This document shows, piece by piece, positions 1 to 11,344 of a DNA stretch of 64,000 nucleotides. Numbering within the stretch: position 1 is the first letter of the stretch; every line of letters begins with the position of its first letter. The stretch spans positions 53,060-117,059 of the forward strand of contig JAKSZP010017351.1 of the NCBI GenBank assembly GCA_022478985.1. Reading direction: 5' to 3'. Below the pieces are notes generated by a model. That model was not told where the DNA came from. It saw nothing but the letters and a program-made list of their open reading frames with translations, and made no database searches. This DNA comes from Massospora cicadina (lineage: Eukaryota > Entomophthoromycota > Entomophthoromycetes > Entomophthorales > Entomophthoraceae). Both the position numbers and the translations under genes were made by a program.

Positions 1-432
1 CAAATAAATTATTCTAAGTGATTTATCACCAGTAAGTTAGTTTTTTTAGTTGTTGAGAAGAATACATTACTCAGTCAGAAATCTTCTCCAGAAGAACAGG
101 ACTCTCCTTTAAGTAGATTTCTGTAGACAAGCTGCCAAAAGAGAATTGGATAGGTTTCCATTGTGTCACAGGGCCAATGTAAAGAGAATATGTCAGAAAG
201 TTTCCACAAGAGATTCTACATGGGCACATACAGTTTTAAGAAGAAATTGATGCTACATCAGGTAGCGTCAGCAGATGATATATTCAGTGAGGGTGATCAT
301 GTCCCTTATGACGGTTGTCTGTTGCCTAATCTGTCTGAAAAAAATCCCCTGAGCAGCAAGTCAGCCTCACTAGTTAAGCAAGCCTAGGTCGGCGACTATA
401 CTGTGGTGCTCAAGATAGGGGTGACACCATCA
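1..432 (+). repeat. LTR-I, left copy (cut by window edge)
   Basis: This stretch is repeated with divergence at 8735-8914 plus 10288-10552, where the second copy is interrupted by a solo LTR. Shared blocks include the run around TTATCACCAGTAA near the start, the CCATTGTGTC block near 158, AAAGAGAATATG at 180-191 and GCAGCAAGTCAGCCTCA near 353-369. Because the repeat brackets one Gypsy internal region it is read as the terminal repeat of element I. Its true left end lies outside the window. A 74-codon open frame at 163-387 sits inside the repeat and matches nothing I know. The right end is set only by where similarity fades. Confidence 0.6.
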
Positions 433-486
433 AACCAAAATGAAGAGCAAAAGATTCCTGAGCAGTTTGATGATGAAGATATGTAA

Positions 487-1183
487 GTGTACCGTGGAGA
501 GGATTCCTCTGAACTCCTGGAGAGGAAGGAAGGAAACATCTATTTGAGACTTTATACACTTGAACTAGAAGTAGACAATTTATTTACTCAGCTTAAGAGC
601 ATCAAGGTGACCATGAGAAGAGCCCAAATTGCACTTATTTTTATGTTGAGAGGACAATCACCCATAGTGATGCTTGAATCCCCCATCAAGGAGAAGAAGG
701 ATCAAATTATAACTTATTGTAAAGAGCGGATTAAACTCCTCACTCTGAACGAATACAGAGAATGCTTAGAACAGCACAATACCGTGCTGTACAACATGTA
801 TAAGAGCTAGACTGGTTGAGGGTCAACTGCATACTGTACCAGAACCTCCTTTAAGATTTGACCAGTTATTTGGTTGGAGACACTGGTATTGGCAACTCAA
901 TAGACTGCCGCGCAACTTCTCATGTTTTTTTGATGACCAAGTCGAAAAAACTCCTAACCTAAAAACCTTATTTAGGACAATGTACACACTGGGAGAAAGA
1001 CCTTTTGCAGGTTTCATCCTGATGTATAAGAATAGCATGGATGATGCTAACAGCTGCCAAAAGGCTTACCACATTCTAGAATGTATGATTCACGAGGATC
1101 AAGAGATCCTTAGTGTGAGCCTACAACCTGGACTAAAATGGACCAAAGTAAAGAACATTCTTTTCCTAGAGTTTAGTAGTTAA
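487..1183 (+). pseudogene. Element I gag remnant (capsid region)
   Basis: Two open segments, 487-810 and about 803-1183, join through one frameshift near 803-810. The second contains GWRHWYWQLNRL and then a helical block with FAGFILMYKNSM followed by AYHILECM. That block aligns with the gag of element VII, which has IASFLYVFEASMEGA and VKHILPHL at the same spacing, so I read it as the capsid N-terminal domain. Gag forms the particle that packages retrotransposon RNA. The frame ends in a stop at 1183, about 80 bases before a solo LTR insertion. The segment upstream of 803 is charged and helical and not diagnostic. Confidence 0.6.
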
Positions 1184-1264
1184 CAAGAAGTTCAAAACAT
1201 GAGAAATGAGTTCTTACTGATGAAGATGAGCAAGAATTAGTTGGTAGCAAATTATGACTCTCGC

Positions 1265-2941
1265 TGTCATGGATGTGGCTGATAAGAATTAGACTGGTCT
1301 CCCAGTCTAAGTGTGTGAGCACCCAGTGAAGAGCCCAGAATGCCAAAGGCACAGCTGTCCGAGTAACTTGAAGTAGGGGAGATCTATTGGGGACGTTAGG
1401 AAAGTAAAGGTTCATTAACATACCAAAGGCCCCCAAGGCAAACCAGATGTTTGCAATGGGGGCAACTGCGAGTCTTTCAGGGGTAACCCCCAAGGGCGGG
1501 ATAGGCGGGTAGGATGATGACTCCTCCAGGGTTCATGGTTGCTGGCCTTCGACTTTGAACAGGTGAGTCTGCGCGCCAGCGAGGGGTGGCACAGGGGCTG
1601 CCGCGTGAACAGGGGTGCGGATGGAGAGGGAAACAAACCCATGGTGAGTGTTAAGGCTGAGCTCCCCTTGGGAGGGGTGCTCCAGGGTCCTCAGGTGAAA
1701 GGGCCAGTGGCGGATGAGCCAGGTATGGGGGCTGAGTTCGCGAGCACTGGGGCGGGGGCGCCCTGGAGCTGCTCCAACAGGGGAGAATTTTTAGGGGTCC
1801 CAGCAATGGAGTGAATGGATGGATTTTCACTAGATAGATATGCGAAAGCGGTTGGATTTGCATTAGATAGATATGCAAAAGTGGACGGAGAAGTGAATTT
1901 ATTGTCAGGGGCGAGATGATTTATGATGGATATAATCCGCCACCATGTGGTGGGGTCAAGTGACTGGATGACCCAGTCAGCAAACATTAGGATGAGTGTC
2001 TGGATAATGGTGTACTTCGCCAGATTGATTAGCAGAATTTTAAAAAAGTAAACAGATGGAGGCCGCGACAAGGTGTTTGGGGTATTTAAATTTTATTTAG
2101 TGCAAAGCTTGGGAATATTAGAGAATGAACCAACAACTGCCCCTTGACAGGGCAGTTGCCTTAAGTATGTAAGAGTCACATAGCATGGATACTGAGGGAT
2201 TGGGTGATTGGGGATTAGCGATGGGATTTGGTTGGCTGGTGGGGAGGGGGCGGGGGGATGTCCAAAATCTTGGCAAAAATAAAAAAAACTTTTGCAGATT
2301 TTTCTGAATTTTTGGGGCCAGCCCAGGTCAATGGTACCAATCCAGGCCCTAACCATTTGAGTCAGCCTGTTCACATTGTTCAGATTCCCCAGATTTGTCC
2401 TGTTGATCTGTGGCCTCAGTGCTGGGTTGTTCGCAACCTGGTCCAAACTCTTGATCTGACTATCTGTGCAATACAAACTTCCCAGATCCATCCCGTGGAG
2501 TAGGGGCAACTGGTCCAAGTTGCTTGCAACCTGGTTTGAGACCCAAATTGTGCGCCAATCTGATTTCTGGCCCCAGCCAGTATGGGTCAGCTCCTCCAGC
2601 CCGGAATTTGCAGACTGGGTTTCAACATTAGTACTGGCTTTCTCCTCAAAATTTTGTCATTTTTTCCCTGGTGAGTGAAGGGTCCCAGGGGCATTCCCAT
2701 GGCCCCAGACTTGCATAATCTCCTGGCAGGCCCCCTCTGTTAGTCTTACCAGGGTTGAGGAGGGGGGAGGGGAGAAACCTGGTTGTCTTTAGGGGGAAGG
2801 GCAGTCACCCAGCGCTCATATACCACATGCGCCAAGTCGCTTAACTGTGACAGGGGGTCCACTTGAACCTTTGGACCCCTTTTTGTCTGAAAGGGGTGTT
2901 GCTCCCTATCCAGTTGCAGGGGCTGGTCCCCAGGACTTACA
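1265..2941 (-). mobile_element. Solo LTR, family LTR-B copy 1
   Basis: The unit has the ends of an LTR (TGT...ACA) and a perfect 5 bp duplication CTCGC at 1260-1264 and 2942-2946. No coding domain of any retroelement lies inside, so it is a solo LTR left by recombination between two LTRs. Reading the minus strand, a polyadenylation signal AATAAA lies at 2092-2097, which sets the orientation. It shares blocks with 8915-10282, 59595-60924 and 27494-28300. At about 1.68 kb it is the longest copy. Open frames on both strands (for example 2093-2518 and 1691-2071 minus) are Pro/Gln-rich or hydrophobic and are not persuasive genes. Confidence 0.85.
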
Positions 2942-2946
2942 CTCGC

Positions 2947-3719
2947 TACTACACAAAAGCTCAGCTTTGTGGACAACTGAAACTATGTAATTGCCCAAGG
3001 CAAAACCAATCATGCTAAGCTTTTTGGAGATGCATCCCTCTTTAAAGATGCATATTACTCTCACAGTCAAGAGTGTGGTGTCCCTAAAGGCTCTTAAAGA
3101 AGAATAACTAGATGTACAAAGGATTTACATAATGGAATACACGGCCTAGGGAACACCCCTTGAAGGATATGTAAAGCTGTCTATTTTTCCAATGACAAGA
3201 GCGACAGACCAAAGGGCAGTATTTCAAAACAATAGAACGCCTACCCCATCAATAAATGCCCTGCAATAAGTGTCAAAATCTGGGCAAATTACCATTTTTG
3301 TCCTTTGAAAATGTTAAAAAGAAGGAAACACCCTAAAAGAGGATACCACTTATGCCATGAACTGGTTGAATCTGCATACTGAAGTTGAAGATGACCATGA
3401 GATGAGGGCTTATCCAACGCAGGATACCACATGCTAGGCGCACCTTGTGCTGTGGCTGTGCCTATTGGTTTAAGAAAAAATCTAACTGATGGAAATGAAT
3501 TTAAAACTTACTGGCTCAAGAAAACAAGTTTATTGAATCATCAACTCGGTTGAAGAAGGAGAGCAGTGGTGATGATTACTTGCAAGAGCCTAAAGCCATA
3601 CTCAAGGATACTTCTAAGACTGTAACGAGCACTGAAGCACTTAAACAGAGCGAAAGATCCATTAATGAAGTCCTGACAACTGGGAACCCTTTTGGCAATA
3701 GTGCACAAAAGTTAAAGTA
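2947..3719 (+). other. Decayed gag C-terminus / protease linker of element I
   Basis: Continuation of element I after the LTR-B insertion. All frames are broken by stops and I cannot recognise a zinc knuckle. It is assigned to element I by position between gag and protease only. Confidence 0.4.
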
Positions 3720-3917
3720 GTGATACAGAAAAGATGTGTCTTGGCGATGCTGGACACCGGAGCTCCATTCAGAATAATGTTGTCTAAAATAATGGAGAAA
3801 ATGAAGTTCATACCCAACCTTAATTATAACCTAAAGTATAAACTGCTGAACCTGACATTACTCGCGCTTTATGAGCTTACTCAGTGTTACCCTTATGCTT
3901 TGTGCGCATGGTTTTAA
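3720..3917 (+). pseudogene. Element I aspartic protease
   Basis: The 65-codon frame opens with KRCVLAMLDTGAP, the retropepsin active-site motif with its catalytic Asp, Thr and Gly intact. The following block IMEKMKFIPNLNY matches the post-active-site segment of the protease of element VII (MIKKIKLAPDL) and of element VI (LMKRIKIAPDF). The enzyme would cut the Gag-Pol polyprotein. The flap and C-terminal half lie downstream and are broken. Confidence 0.75.
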
Positions 3918-4689
3918 CAACTCCATCAGTGTCTTGGATAACAACCACTATGTCTTCCTAATCAGGACACAGCCTCTCCTTGAATTTAGCGTCAAGAATG
4001 ACTTCACAAATAGCACTGTGAGTACATGAGTTATCAAATTCCTCAGGTGTTTAAGGAAGAGAATGTTAAACCGCAAAAGCAATGGACTTGTTTAGTAGAG
4101 ACAGATACATTAATTTACCCTATCTACACCCTTAAGAGAAGGGTGTGTAGCAACTACCCTCCATGGTCAACGCAAAAGGAGAACTTTTACTGAGCGTTAG
4201 CAAAACTATGGAGATCAGATCAGGTAAAATAACGCCGGATGACACTATCAGTGTGAAGATTATGACAGATACTATCATAGGAAGTTAAAGCTGCGACAAA
4301 ATCCACCAACAATGACCAAGAGTTTTTTATGAAAATCTATGCTATGCACTACTCAGGAAAGTTACCTGTAATTTAAGCGAAAACTAAAATTGAGCTAACA
4401 AGAGTTGAGAAAGTACAGATAATTGCACAGGCCCGATTGACTAATAACATTTGATTGAGTTGATACGTGACATAGGAGATTTTGTTGAGCTTGGATTTGG
4501 AGATGTGATCTCCAAACAGCATAAAAACTTTAAGAGACATCACCAATTTAAAGGATATCTATTGCACTGGATCAAATGACTATGGACTATGCAAGGTGGA
4601 GATCAACAAGATTAATACCAGATCTGCTATTGATTAAGTCCAAGCCTTACTGTGCTTAAAGCTGAAGAAGCTGTTTTTGCTTAAAAACT
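3918..4689 (+). other. Protease-RT spacer of element I
   Basis: About 770 bases of decayed polyprotein. No frame stays open for more than a few dozen codons and no domain is recognised. Position implies the protease C-terminus and the protease-RT connector. Confidence 0.35.
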
Positions 4690-5394
4690 AAGTCAATTGG
4701 CGGAAGCAGGACTAATCAGGCCGTCAAAGATTTCTTGTCTCGCTGCTATTGCTTGTATGCAAAATATATGGTACTCACCACATAGGAATATACTATTAAC
4801 TTGAACTAAACCAAAAAAGGGCTCCAGCCACTCCCGTGTATAGACAATGCTTTGAAACATATGGGAGGAACAAAATATATCACTACGATGGACCTGACAT
4901 ATGGATACTGGAAGATTGAGCTCTCACCGAAGGACCAGGAGAAGTGCGCCTTGATTAGTAGCCAGGGTTATTTGGGCCATCTTGGATGCCACAGGGGCTT
5001 TAAAAAACCCTTACCACATTTTAACACGCAAAAGACCATTTTTTTTGGCTCTCAAGTTGTCCAGTGTGTCAATATGCCTAGATGACATTACCATGTTCAA
5101 CCAAACCAATCAAGAGCATCTTCAACACCTTTAAGGAGTTTTTACATATCTGTAAGCATCAAATATGAATTAGAAATGGATCAAATGCACCTTACTCAAG
5201 AAGCAAATGCTTATTACTGGGGCATGAGTTTATCCCAGTGGAATCAAGCTTTAGGATGGGAAGGTCAAAGAATTTGTGGCAATGGAGCCACTCAAGATCA
5301 TGAGGGATATTCAAGTGATCCTCAGAATGGTGGTGTATTACTGGAAGTTCATCCTCCATTTTGCAGACTTGGCTTCCCCCTTCACTTTTTCTAA
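4690..5394 (+). pseudogene. Element I reverse transcriptase
   Basis: The fingers start near 4690 with QLAEAGLIRPSK. After a frameshift, 4852-5085 gives YITTMDLTYGYWKIELSPKD, the conserved first-aspartate block of Ty3/Gypsy RT. The palm motif CLDDITMFNQ is readable at 5075-5104, with both catalytic aspartates (5081-5086) kept. RDIQVIL and a degraded FILHFADLASP block near 5300-5380 represent the thumb. Several frameshifts and stops make it non-functional. RNase H follows directly. Confidence 0.85.
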
Positions 5395-5397
5395 TGA

Positions 5398-5857
5398 AAG
5401 AGACCAAGTTTGAGTGGTGCCAGGAACAAGAGCAGACCTTTGAGGGGCTTAAGACAAGATTGGTAAAGCATCAATATTGTCCGACATGGACTTTACTAAA
5501 ATCTTTTATCTATACACTGACACCAGTAATGTTGAGCTTCGCATGTTACTAGCCCAATTAGACGAAGAAAGGGTGAACCATCAAATTAATTTTTATTCAT
5601 AGGTGTTTGTCAAAGCATAAAGGGACTACACTGTCATTGGTAGAGAGTGCCTGGCAGTGATGCGAGCAGTCAATCACTTATAACTCTACATGTATGGGGT
5701 CCACTTCAAGGTCATAATTGTCAAGAGAGTGTCTAAAATTCTCCTGTTCCCCACTTGGTGGTGCACAAAGCACTGGGACAAAGCAAGGTAACTCGACGTC
5801 AATGTCAATATTATGATAGTCCATCAGAGTGAGCTGGAGCTAAGTAGACATAGGGTG
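5398..5857 (+). pseudogene. Element I RNase H
   Basis: The connection motif FEWCQEQEQTFEGLK is at about 5409-5453. YTDTSNV near 5513 carries the first catalytic Asp, and YTVIGRECLAVMRAV near 5630 is the conserved Glu helix. The domain would degrade the RNA strand of RNA-DNA hybrids during reverse transcription. The frame breaks repeatedly. The sequence reaches a region equivalent to the end of RNase H (HQSELELSRH) and is then cut by the next solo LTR. Confidence 0.75.
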
Positions 5858-6612
5858 AGGGTGTTGAGCACAGTAACAGTAATAATATATTTCGCAAACA
5901 GCAAAAATTAGCTGTGCCCCAAAGGACAGTTCATGATTGAGTTTGGTACAGGATTTGAGTGCACGGGTGACCTGGTTATGAGGGAACCTGGTAGGCCCTG
6001 CGGTGTACCTGATGCTGTCATTAATTTAAATAAAATAAACTGGCTAACATGTCATGAGACCTCCTCAAAGAGGTCTGTGAACAGGTTTGCCCAAGTCAAC
6101 ATATAGAAAAAATGTAAAAATGACTAGAGGATTTATTACAGAAGACACCCAATGAGATAGTTGGTTTTAAGAGAACATAATTAAACCAGCTCAGGGACAT
6201 TATGGATCAGCGAGAGTGGTCTCAAGCTTTGGTGCAACAATAGGCGCACGCTTTCATCTGAAAGAGTAGCATACTTTAAAATTGACCTCACTCAAGGGAT
6301 CAATTAAAGTTTTACTAAACTGAGCTCACAATTTCATAAATAGAAGGGGTTTTATGCCCCCCTTCACCAATTAACCAGATTGTGCAATTTTTCTTTTACC
6401 AAGTAGCTCGCCCATTTTAACGCCTGAGCTGTCAAAGGGGCGAGGCGTTTTGCATCTCACTTGTGCCAACCTGGGAATACTTGGCATGTACCCAGAGTTG
6501 GTCCAAGGTATGCTTGAGATCAGGAAGGACCTGAAGTTTAACCTTCTGGAACTCCTGCCACATAGCCTTGTCCTTGGGGTTGGTCCATTCTATCAAGTCT
6601 TGTAAACATGAA
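5858..6612 (-). mobile_element. Solo LTR of the CH (chromodomain) family
   Basis: The reverse complement of about 5890-6612 is colinear with the 3' LTR of CH at 49383-50261. Shared runs include CCAACCCCAAGGA, CCCAGGTTGGCAC/TAC, GCTCAGGCGTTAAAATG and GAGGAGGTCTC. The right edge (AACATGA near 6611) corresponds to the CATGACA-type LTR terminus. The left edge is uncertain because roughly 170 bases of the LTR's end appear to be missing. Host element I resumes after it with the RNase H-integrase spacer. No flanking duplication could be identified. Confidence 0.8.
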
Positions 6613-7880
6613 GATAATTGATCATGCGTCGCTCAACTTATTATGGAATATGAAAGATCCTAAAGAACGCCTTTGCAAGTTGGGAAGTACTGCTCCAGTG
6701 ATACATTTTAAAGTTAGCATCAAGCAGGGGACAAACACTTAACGCTGACAAAATGTCATGATTTCCAGTGTTCCACCTACAAGCGCCAAAAATTAATTAA
6801 CTTTATGTACTGACAGGTTACAAGAAGAAGTGTGGAAGGACAAAACGGGAGAGATGTTGACCATCCTAAGAAGGTTCTCTAAAGATACCCGGCTTATTGA
6901 TATAAAACCTGCAAAACAAGGCTCATGATTAAATGGTAACTCGTACATCAGACCCAGCAACCAAATGGAACTGGTAATAGAAGCGCAGGAGCACGTCAGT
7001 CATCGGAAGTTTCAAAATACGTTGGCTTATCTGAAAGAGAGGTTTAACTAAAAGTTTATGTATGATGAAGTTCATAAGGAACTAGTCCTATGCATATCAT
7101 GCGCGATTCACCATCTGCTGGAGAAACTTATTAAGTTTAAACCAATCCAACCTACAGCCCAAAACAGTAATGTAGCCATTGATGTGTGGTACCGCTTATG
7201 ACTGCCTCTAGTGGAGCTAAGTTCAGATTTGTAGCCATCAACCACTTTACCATGTGGATCAAAGCCTCTTCAGTCAAGAGTACACTGTGATCTTCAACGC
7301 TCAACCCCTCTACAATCAAGATATAAACTCATATGGATCTCCTCAAAAAATTCTCTCTGAGATAATGGGAAGAACTCCATATCAGATTTATTGAGGAAGT
7401 TAATGGACCTGGTTGTAGTGAAACAACAGTTTACCACTCCCTACACAAAATATAAAAATGGTAGCGTTGAGTGCATAAAATGGAATCTTAGGAGGAGTAC
7501 TAAAAAAGATGTCCCTAAATACAAGTTGAAATGGGATCATCTGCTACCTCAGCACTATAAGCTTACAAGTTGATCCCCCACCTAGTGATTGGGATGTACA
7601 ATTCAAGTCCCTATATGTGTGAGAAGCAGCATTGCCAACCCTTTTTACACCAATGATTACTGCGGATTGAAAAAATCTGCCTCCTGAAAGTTATCAACAA
7701 GAACTAGCCAGCAAACTTATAAGAATACAACTAAAGTCCTCAAAAACCATAGAGGCGACTATAACAAGCTCAACATGAGAGTTAGTGATGAGCTGGGCTA
7801 CCAGAGTTTAGCCTATGTGACAAAGTACTGTTATATCACTTATGGGGAGGACAGCCAGAAAAACTGCAGGTAATCTGAAC
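6613..7880 (+). pseudogene. Element I integrase
   Basis: The DDE core appears as VAIDVWYRL near 7170, FRFVAINHFTMWIKA near 7228 and then DNGKNSISDLLRKL starting at 7361. The last catalytic Glu is in NGSVECI at 7469-7471. The distance from the second Asp (7361) to the Glu (7469) is exactly 36 codons, the canonical D-35-E spacing, with no net indel. Just before the second Asp a stop replaces the usual Ser. A GPY/F-like C-terminal module follows near 7760-7850 (YNKLNMRVSDELGY). The N-terminal zinc finger is not readable. Confidence 0.8.
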
Positions 7881-7895
7881 TGACCTGCGACTATA

Positions 7896-8180
7896 TTGGC
7901 TAAACGAGGAGCCAAATACACAATCTGGGGCAATGATACTAACTTATTATTTATTAATTACATGCAAGGACTAAGGTCATTCTCTGGTCTTGTCTTGGTA
8001 AGGGAAAGTGTTGAAGATAAGTCCATGAGAGATTCAGTAGATTATTCCTCAACTGCTGGAATTGATAAAATCCAAAACCAGACAGGAAAAGTTATGATCA
8101 ACTTGCCAGTCACAGGAGTAATAAAAAAACCATATTTTATATTCAGCTTACCCAAGAAATATATCAAATGCTTTGGTTGA
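7896..8180 (+). pseudogene. Post-integrase open frame of element I
   Basis: A 94-codon frame with no internal stop, starting MAKRGAKYTIWGND. It has no domain I recognise. It lies after the GPY/F module and before the right LTR, where elements IV (52833-53102) and V (23739-23998) also keep an open frame. It may be the polyprotein tail or chance. Confidence 0.3.
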
Positions 8181-8734
8181 AAAACATCTAAAATCTACAC
8201 CTAACAGCTGAAGAGATCTATATATGAAGATGACAAAGACGCTGAATTAACTATGAATTTAGAACCCCTTTAAACCTTTTGTGAAATAAGTTGAAAGTAG
8301 TTGATGATGGCGTGATGACCAAACTGAATTAATATGATGGAAACAATTGGGTCTCCAATTTAAATATTACCAAAATAGCAATCAACTAATTTTAAAAATC
8401 ATATATAACCTGATATGTGGCGCATCAAAGTGACGCCATTTGAAGAACTGGAAGGCGAACAGCATATTACCAAATTGGGTAACAAAGCAATAACATAAGG
8501 AGGAGCTACAATTCACAACCCAGAAGTGGGGACTGAAGAATGGGCCCCTGGACATCCAGATTCAGAGATATTTACTGCAAGAAGGAGTTCAAAGATACTA
8601 GAATACAATAAGATGGATGAAACAACTATAGTGGAAATCAGATGCCGCCTGACTAAGGGATCATGAAGACCCTCAATATTGCTATTCCAAAACCCAATTT
8701 GTTTCAATTTTCATTCATTTTTATGACTTGAATA
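8181..8734 (+). other. Element I 3' end, no readable gene
   Basis: AT-rich sequence with no frame worth calling, between the last open frame of element I and the onset of similarity to the left terminal repeat. The true start of the right LTR may be within it. I could not place a polypurine tract with confidence. Confidence 0.35.
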
Positions 8735-10552
8735 TATTTTTTACTTATATCAGGTTAAGTGTTTATTCACCAGTAACCATTATAAGATTAGCGGTTGATC
8801 AGAATACAGCAACCAGTCTGAGTTCTGCTCTAGAAGAGCAAGATGTGTCTTTTCACAGATATCTTAGAGCCAAGCTGTTAAGGGAGAGTTAGATAGGATT
8901 CCATTGTGTCCCAATGTAAGTCTTGGGGAGTGTCCTTTAGCTCTCAATTGAGATATCTTTCCGTTCCCAAGTAAGAAAACTCCGAAATAGATGGCAGTAC
9001 CCCTCATCACCCAAGGCGATCTCACCCACGTAGTTGACAAGTGATGGGTGACAGCCCGTCTGCTTCAGATCCCACCCCCAATTTCCTCACTCACCTTGGC
9101 AGAACTGTTGTGGGGAATCAGTGAAATCTGTGCCAAGATTATCAAACTGAAATTAGTCAGATCTAATTTGGGCAGCAATTGGGCTGATGGCTGAAATTTG
9201 AATGGTTTAAAAAGCATGAAGAATGAAACATTGGCCAGATCGCCTGAAAGTTCTGATTTGACCCCAAAATCAGCAGAACAAATATTGGGTGCCATCACTG
9301 AGAGTTTGAAACCCTCAAATAGTAATTCACGCGTTGCACCCAATGGGCCTCTATCAACCAAATGAATGGTTAATTAACTGATCATGGGCAGGTTGGCCAT
9401 CCCAAACCTGTTCCCAACCAAATGGTCCCATCCCTATATTGGATGGCCTTGGGGGATTCCTGTTGCTCATCGGGCCAAACGCCATCATGCTAACTGTCAG
9501 AAATGTAATCAACCCCTGGTCCAGACGCTTGAGGTCAAACTGACAGAGACTCGGCCCACTGCCAAATTTTGTGATGATGGTTCCCAAAGAATAAACCCCC
9601 TCTACCATCCAATTTGCCGGTTAGGCCAAATTTGTGGATCCTGACCACGTTTTCACCAATTGACCACTATTTAATCAGTTGCAAGGCACTGAGAAAATTG
9701 TTGGTCATTTTTTCTTACTTTATTTCCCAAATAAAAATTTTGTTAAAAAACCCCAAATTTTTATCTCCCTCCTTTCAACCACATTCCATATGGTTTTTGC
9801 CTGGTGGTCCACTGCCCTGCACTCTGGGTGGGCCATACCAATTCTCTTGGTTATCATGATTCCCTCTATCACCAATTGGACTCAACAAGTTCAAAATTTT
9901 TGGCGCTACAACCTGGTTCTCATGACCTTTCACCAGCAATATACAGGGATTTTATGGCCCTATGTTCTCCAACTACAAGAGAAAATCCACCTCTCTTTTA
10001 CCCCCAACAAAATGGTCTTAATGACCAAGAATCTCGCAGAAACTATCCCAGTAGTTTCCACCCCTGTTAGCAGAACTCCTGGGTCCAAAATCTATTAAGT
10101 GTGGTTTGCTGTTGGGATACTCCTAACCCTGACGTTCTGCCACCATTTTTTGGTATCCTATTTCCTGGATCCATATCAAGTCATATGGTCGGCAATGCCT
10201 CTGGCATTATGGCTTGCTTTCTGGATGCTTACGCACCCTGACTGGCAGGCCAGTCTAAACTTCTTCTGCCGTTTCCATGACACCCAAGGTCCGATATAAA
10301 GAGAATATGCCAGGGATTGTCCACAAGAGTTTTTCCATGAGCACTAACAACTTCAATAAGAGATAGTTGCTAAACTAAGTAGCATCTTTAGAGGATTTGT
10401 TCAACAAGGATGATCATTTCCATTATGACAGTTGTCTGGTGCTAAATTGGTGCAGAACAGATCCCTTGTGCAGCAAGTCAGCCTCATAAGTTTATGCAAG
10501 ATGAGGTTGGCAAGCTGGCTATTTTGATGTGCAAACGCCATCACGTGTTCTA
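8735..10552 (+). repeat. LTR-I, right copy, interrupted by LTR-B
   Basis: Bases 8735-8914 match the start of the window (1-180) and 10288-10552 match about 181-432. The sequence continues in register once the LTR-B insertion at 8915-10282 is removed. Shared blocks include ATAGG(A)TTTCCATTGTGTC-like sequence before the insertion and TAAAGAGAATATG after it. This closes element I on the right. Confidence 0.6.
8915..10282 (+). mobile_element. Solo LTR, family LTR-B copy 2
   Basis: The unit starts TGTAAGTC, ends CATGACA and is flanked by a perfect 5 bp duplication CCCAA (8910-8914 and 10283-10287). It has no retroelement coding domain. AATAAA at 9730-9735 sets the plus orientation. It resembles copy 1 in reverse: the GGGTGAC block near 9045 and the last about 70 bases (GGCAATGCCTCTGGCATTATGG region) both match. 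Two hydrophobic frames, 9679-10098 and 10099-10299, lie downstream of the polyadenylation signal, in what would be the U5 part. Confidence 0.85.
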
Positions 10553-11155
10553 GAAATTGAGGTTTATTCTTCTTCCAACCATGAGATATTAATAAATTTA
10601 ATTAATTTTTTAAACGTGACTCCCAATTGGGGATACAGACATATGTAAAATGGCTTTTTTAGAAAAAGTAGTGAGAATTTGAGGCGAGGAAAAGGGAAAC
10701 TGGACCTTGATTGATTAATAGTAGCCCAGCAAGAGTATAAAAATTAGAAATAAAAAAGGCGTCAAAAGGTTGATGAGTGCTTGCGTCCCAGCAACCATAT
10801 TCTGGTGGTTTGGGAGCCCAATTTTTAAGTTCCAAAAGCTTATATAATTTCATTAAATACCTATCTTAAAATTTATTGACTTAACAATCAAGTCATGTCA
10901 GAGAAGTGGGATTGCAACTTAGCATAAAGGATTTATCAAGTCTCAAATCTATAAAATTACATGTACGATCACTGGTTGTTACATTGATGTTCAGCTCATA
11001 ATGTTTGTGCTTTGTATCCACGTTTCAGATAAATACAAATAGTCACTCCTTAACTTCAAAAAAGAAACATTTTATTTCCATTTATATGATTGCTTTGATG
11101 AGGTCATATATATAATTCAAAGGTGTTTTACTTTCCAATGGTTTCATTGGGTCAT
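10553..11155. other. Unassigned AT-rich spacer
   Basis: No domain, LTR or repeat match was found apart from weak similarity near 11040-11090 to the 23.75 kb region of element V. A minus-strand frame at 10659-10853 has no recognisable content. It may be the decayed 3' internal part of a second V-family copy. Confidence 0.3.
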
Positions 11156-11344
11156 CATGGGATTTTTGTATGCTTATACTACCCAGATTGATCACTTATA
11201 TTATATATGCTTCTCCACTAGGGTATGAGGCCCACTAAGGATGCAAAAGTTATCATTTTAGTTAATAACTATTGTTTATCAAAATAGCTCTGATGATAAT
11301 TAAGTAATATGCTGGGGTTCAATCCTGCCAGATTGCTTATGTCT
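11156..11344 (+). repeat. 3' internal end of a V-family element
   Basis: Matches 23900-24102, the sequence just before the right LTR of element V. Both copies share CCACTAGG(G), GAGGCCCACTAAGGAT, AATAACTATTGTTTA and ATTGCTTATGTCT. In both, an open frame ends at the same place with a PLG(D/Y)EAH-stop tail. This is sequence expected before a 3' LTR, so the LTR that follows was once the 3' LTR of another V copy. Confidence 0.7.

Noticed and set aside
1539..1878. GC-rich overlapping frames at 1.4-1.9 kb
   Set aside because: They lie inside a solo LTR, overlap on both strands, and are low in complexity.
2093..2518. 141-codon minus-strand frame in LTR-B copy 1 as a gene
   Set aside because: It is not conserved as protein in copies 2 and 3 and spans the LTR's regulatory part next to AATAAA.
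11270..11344. A tRNA-like T-arm (GGGGTTCAATCC) before LTR-V
   Set aside because: No matching acceptor, D-arm or anticodon stem could be drawn, and the second copy (near 24070) loses the pattern.
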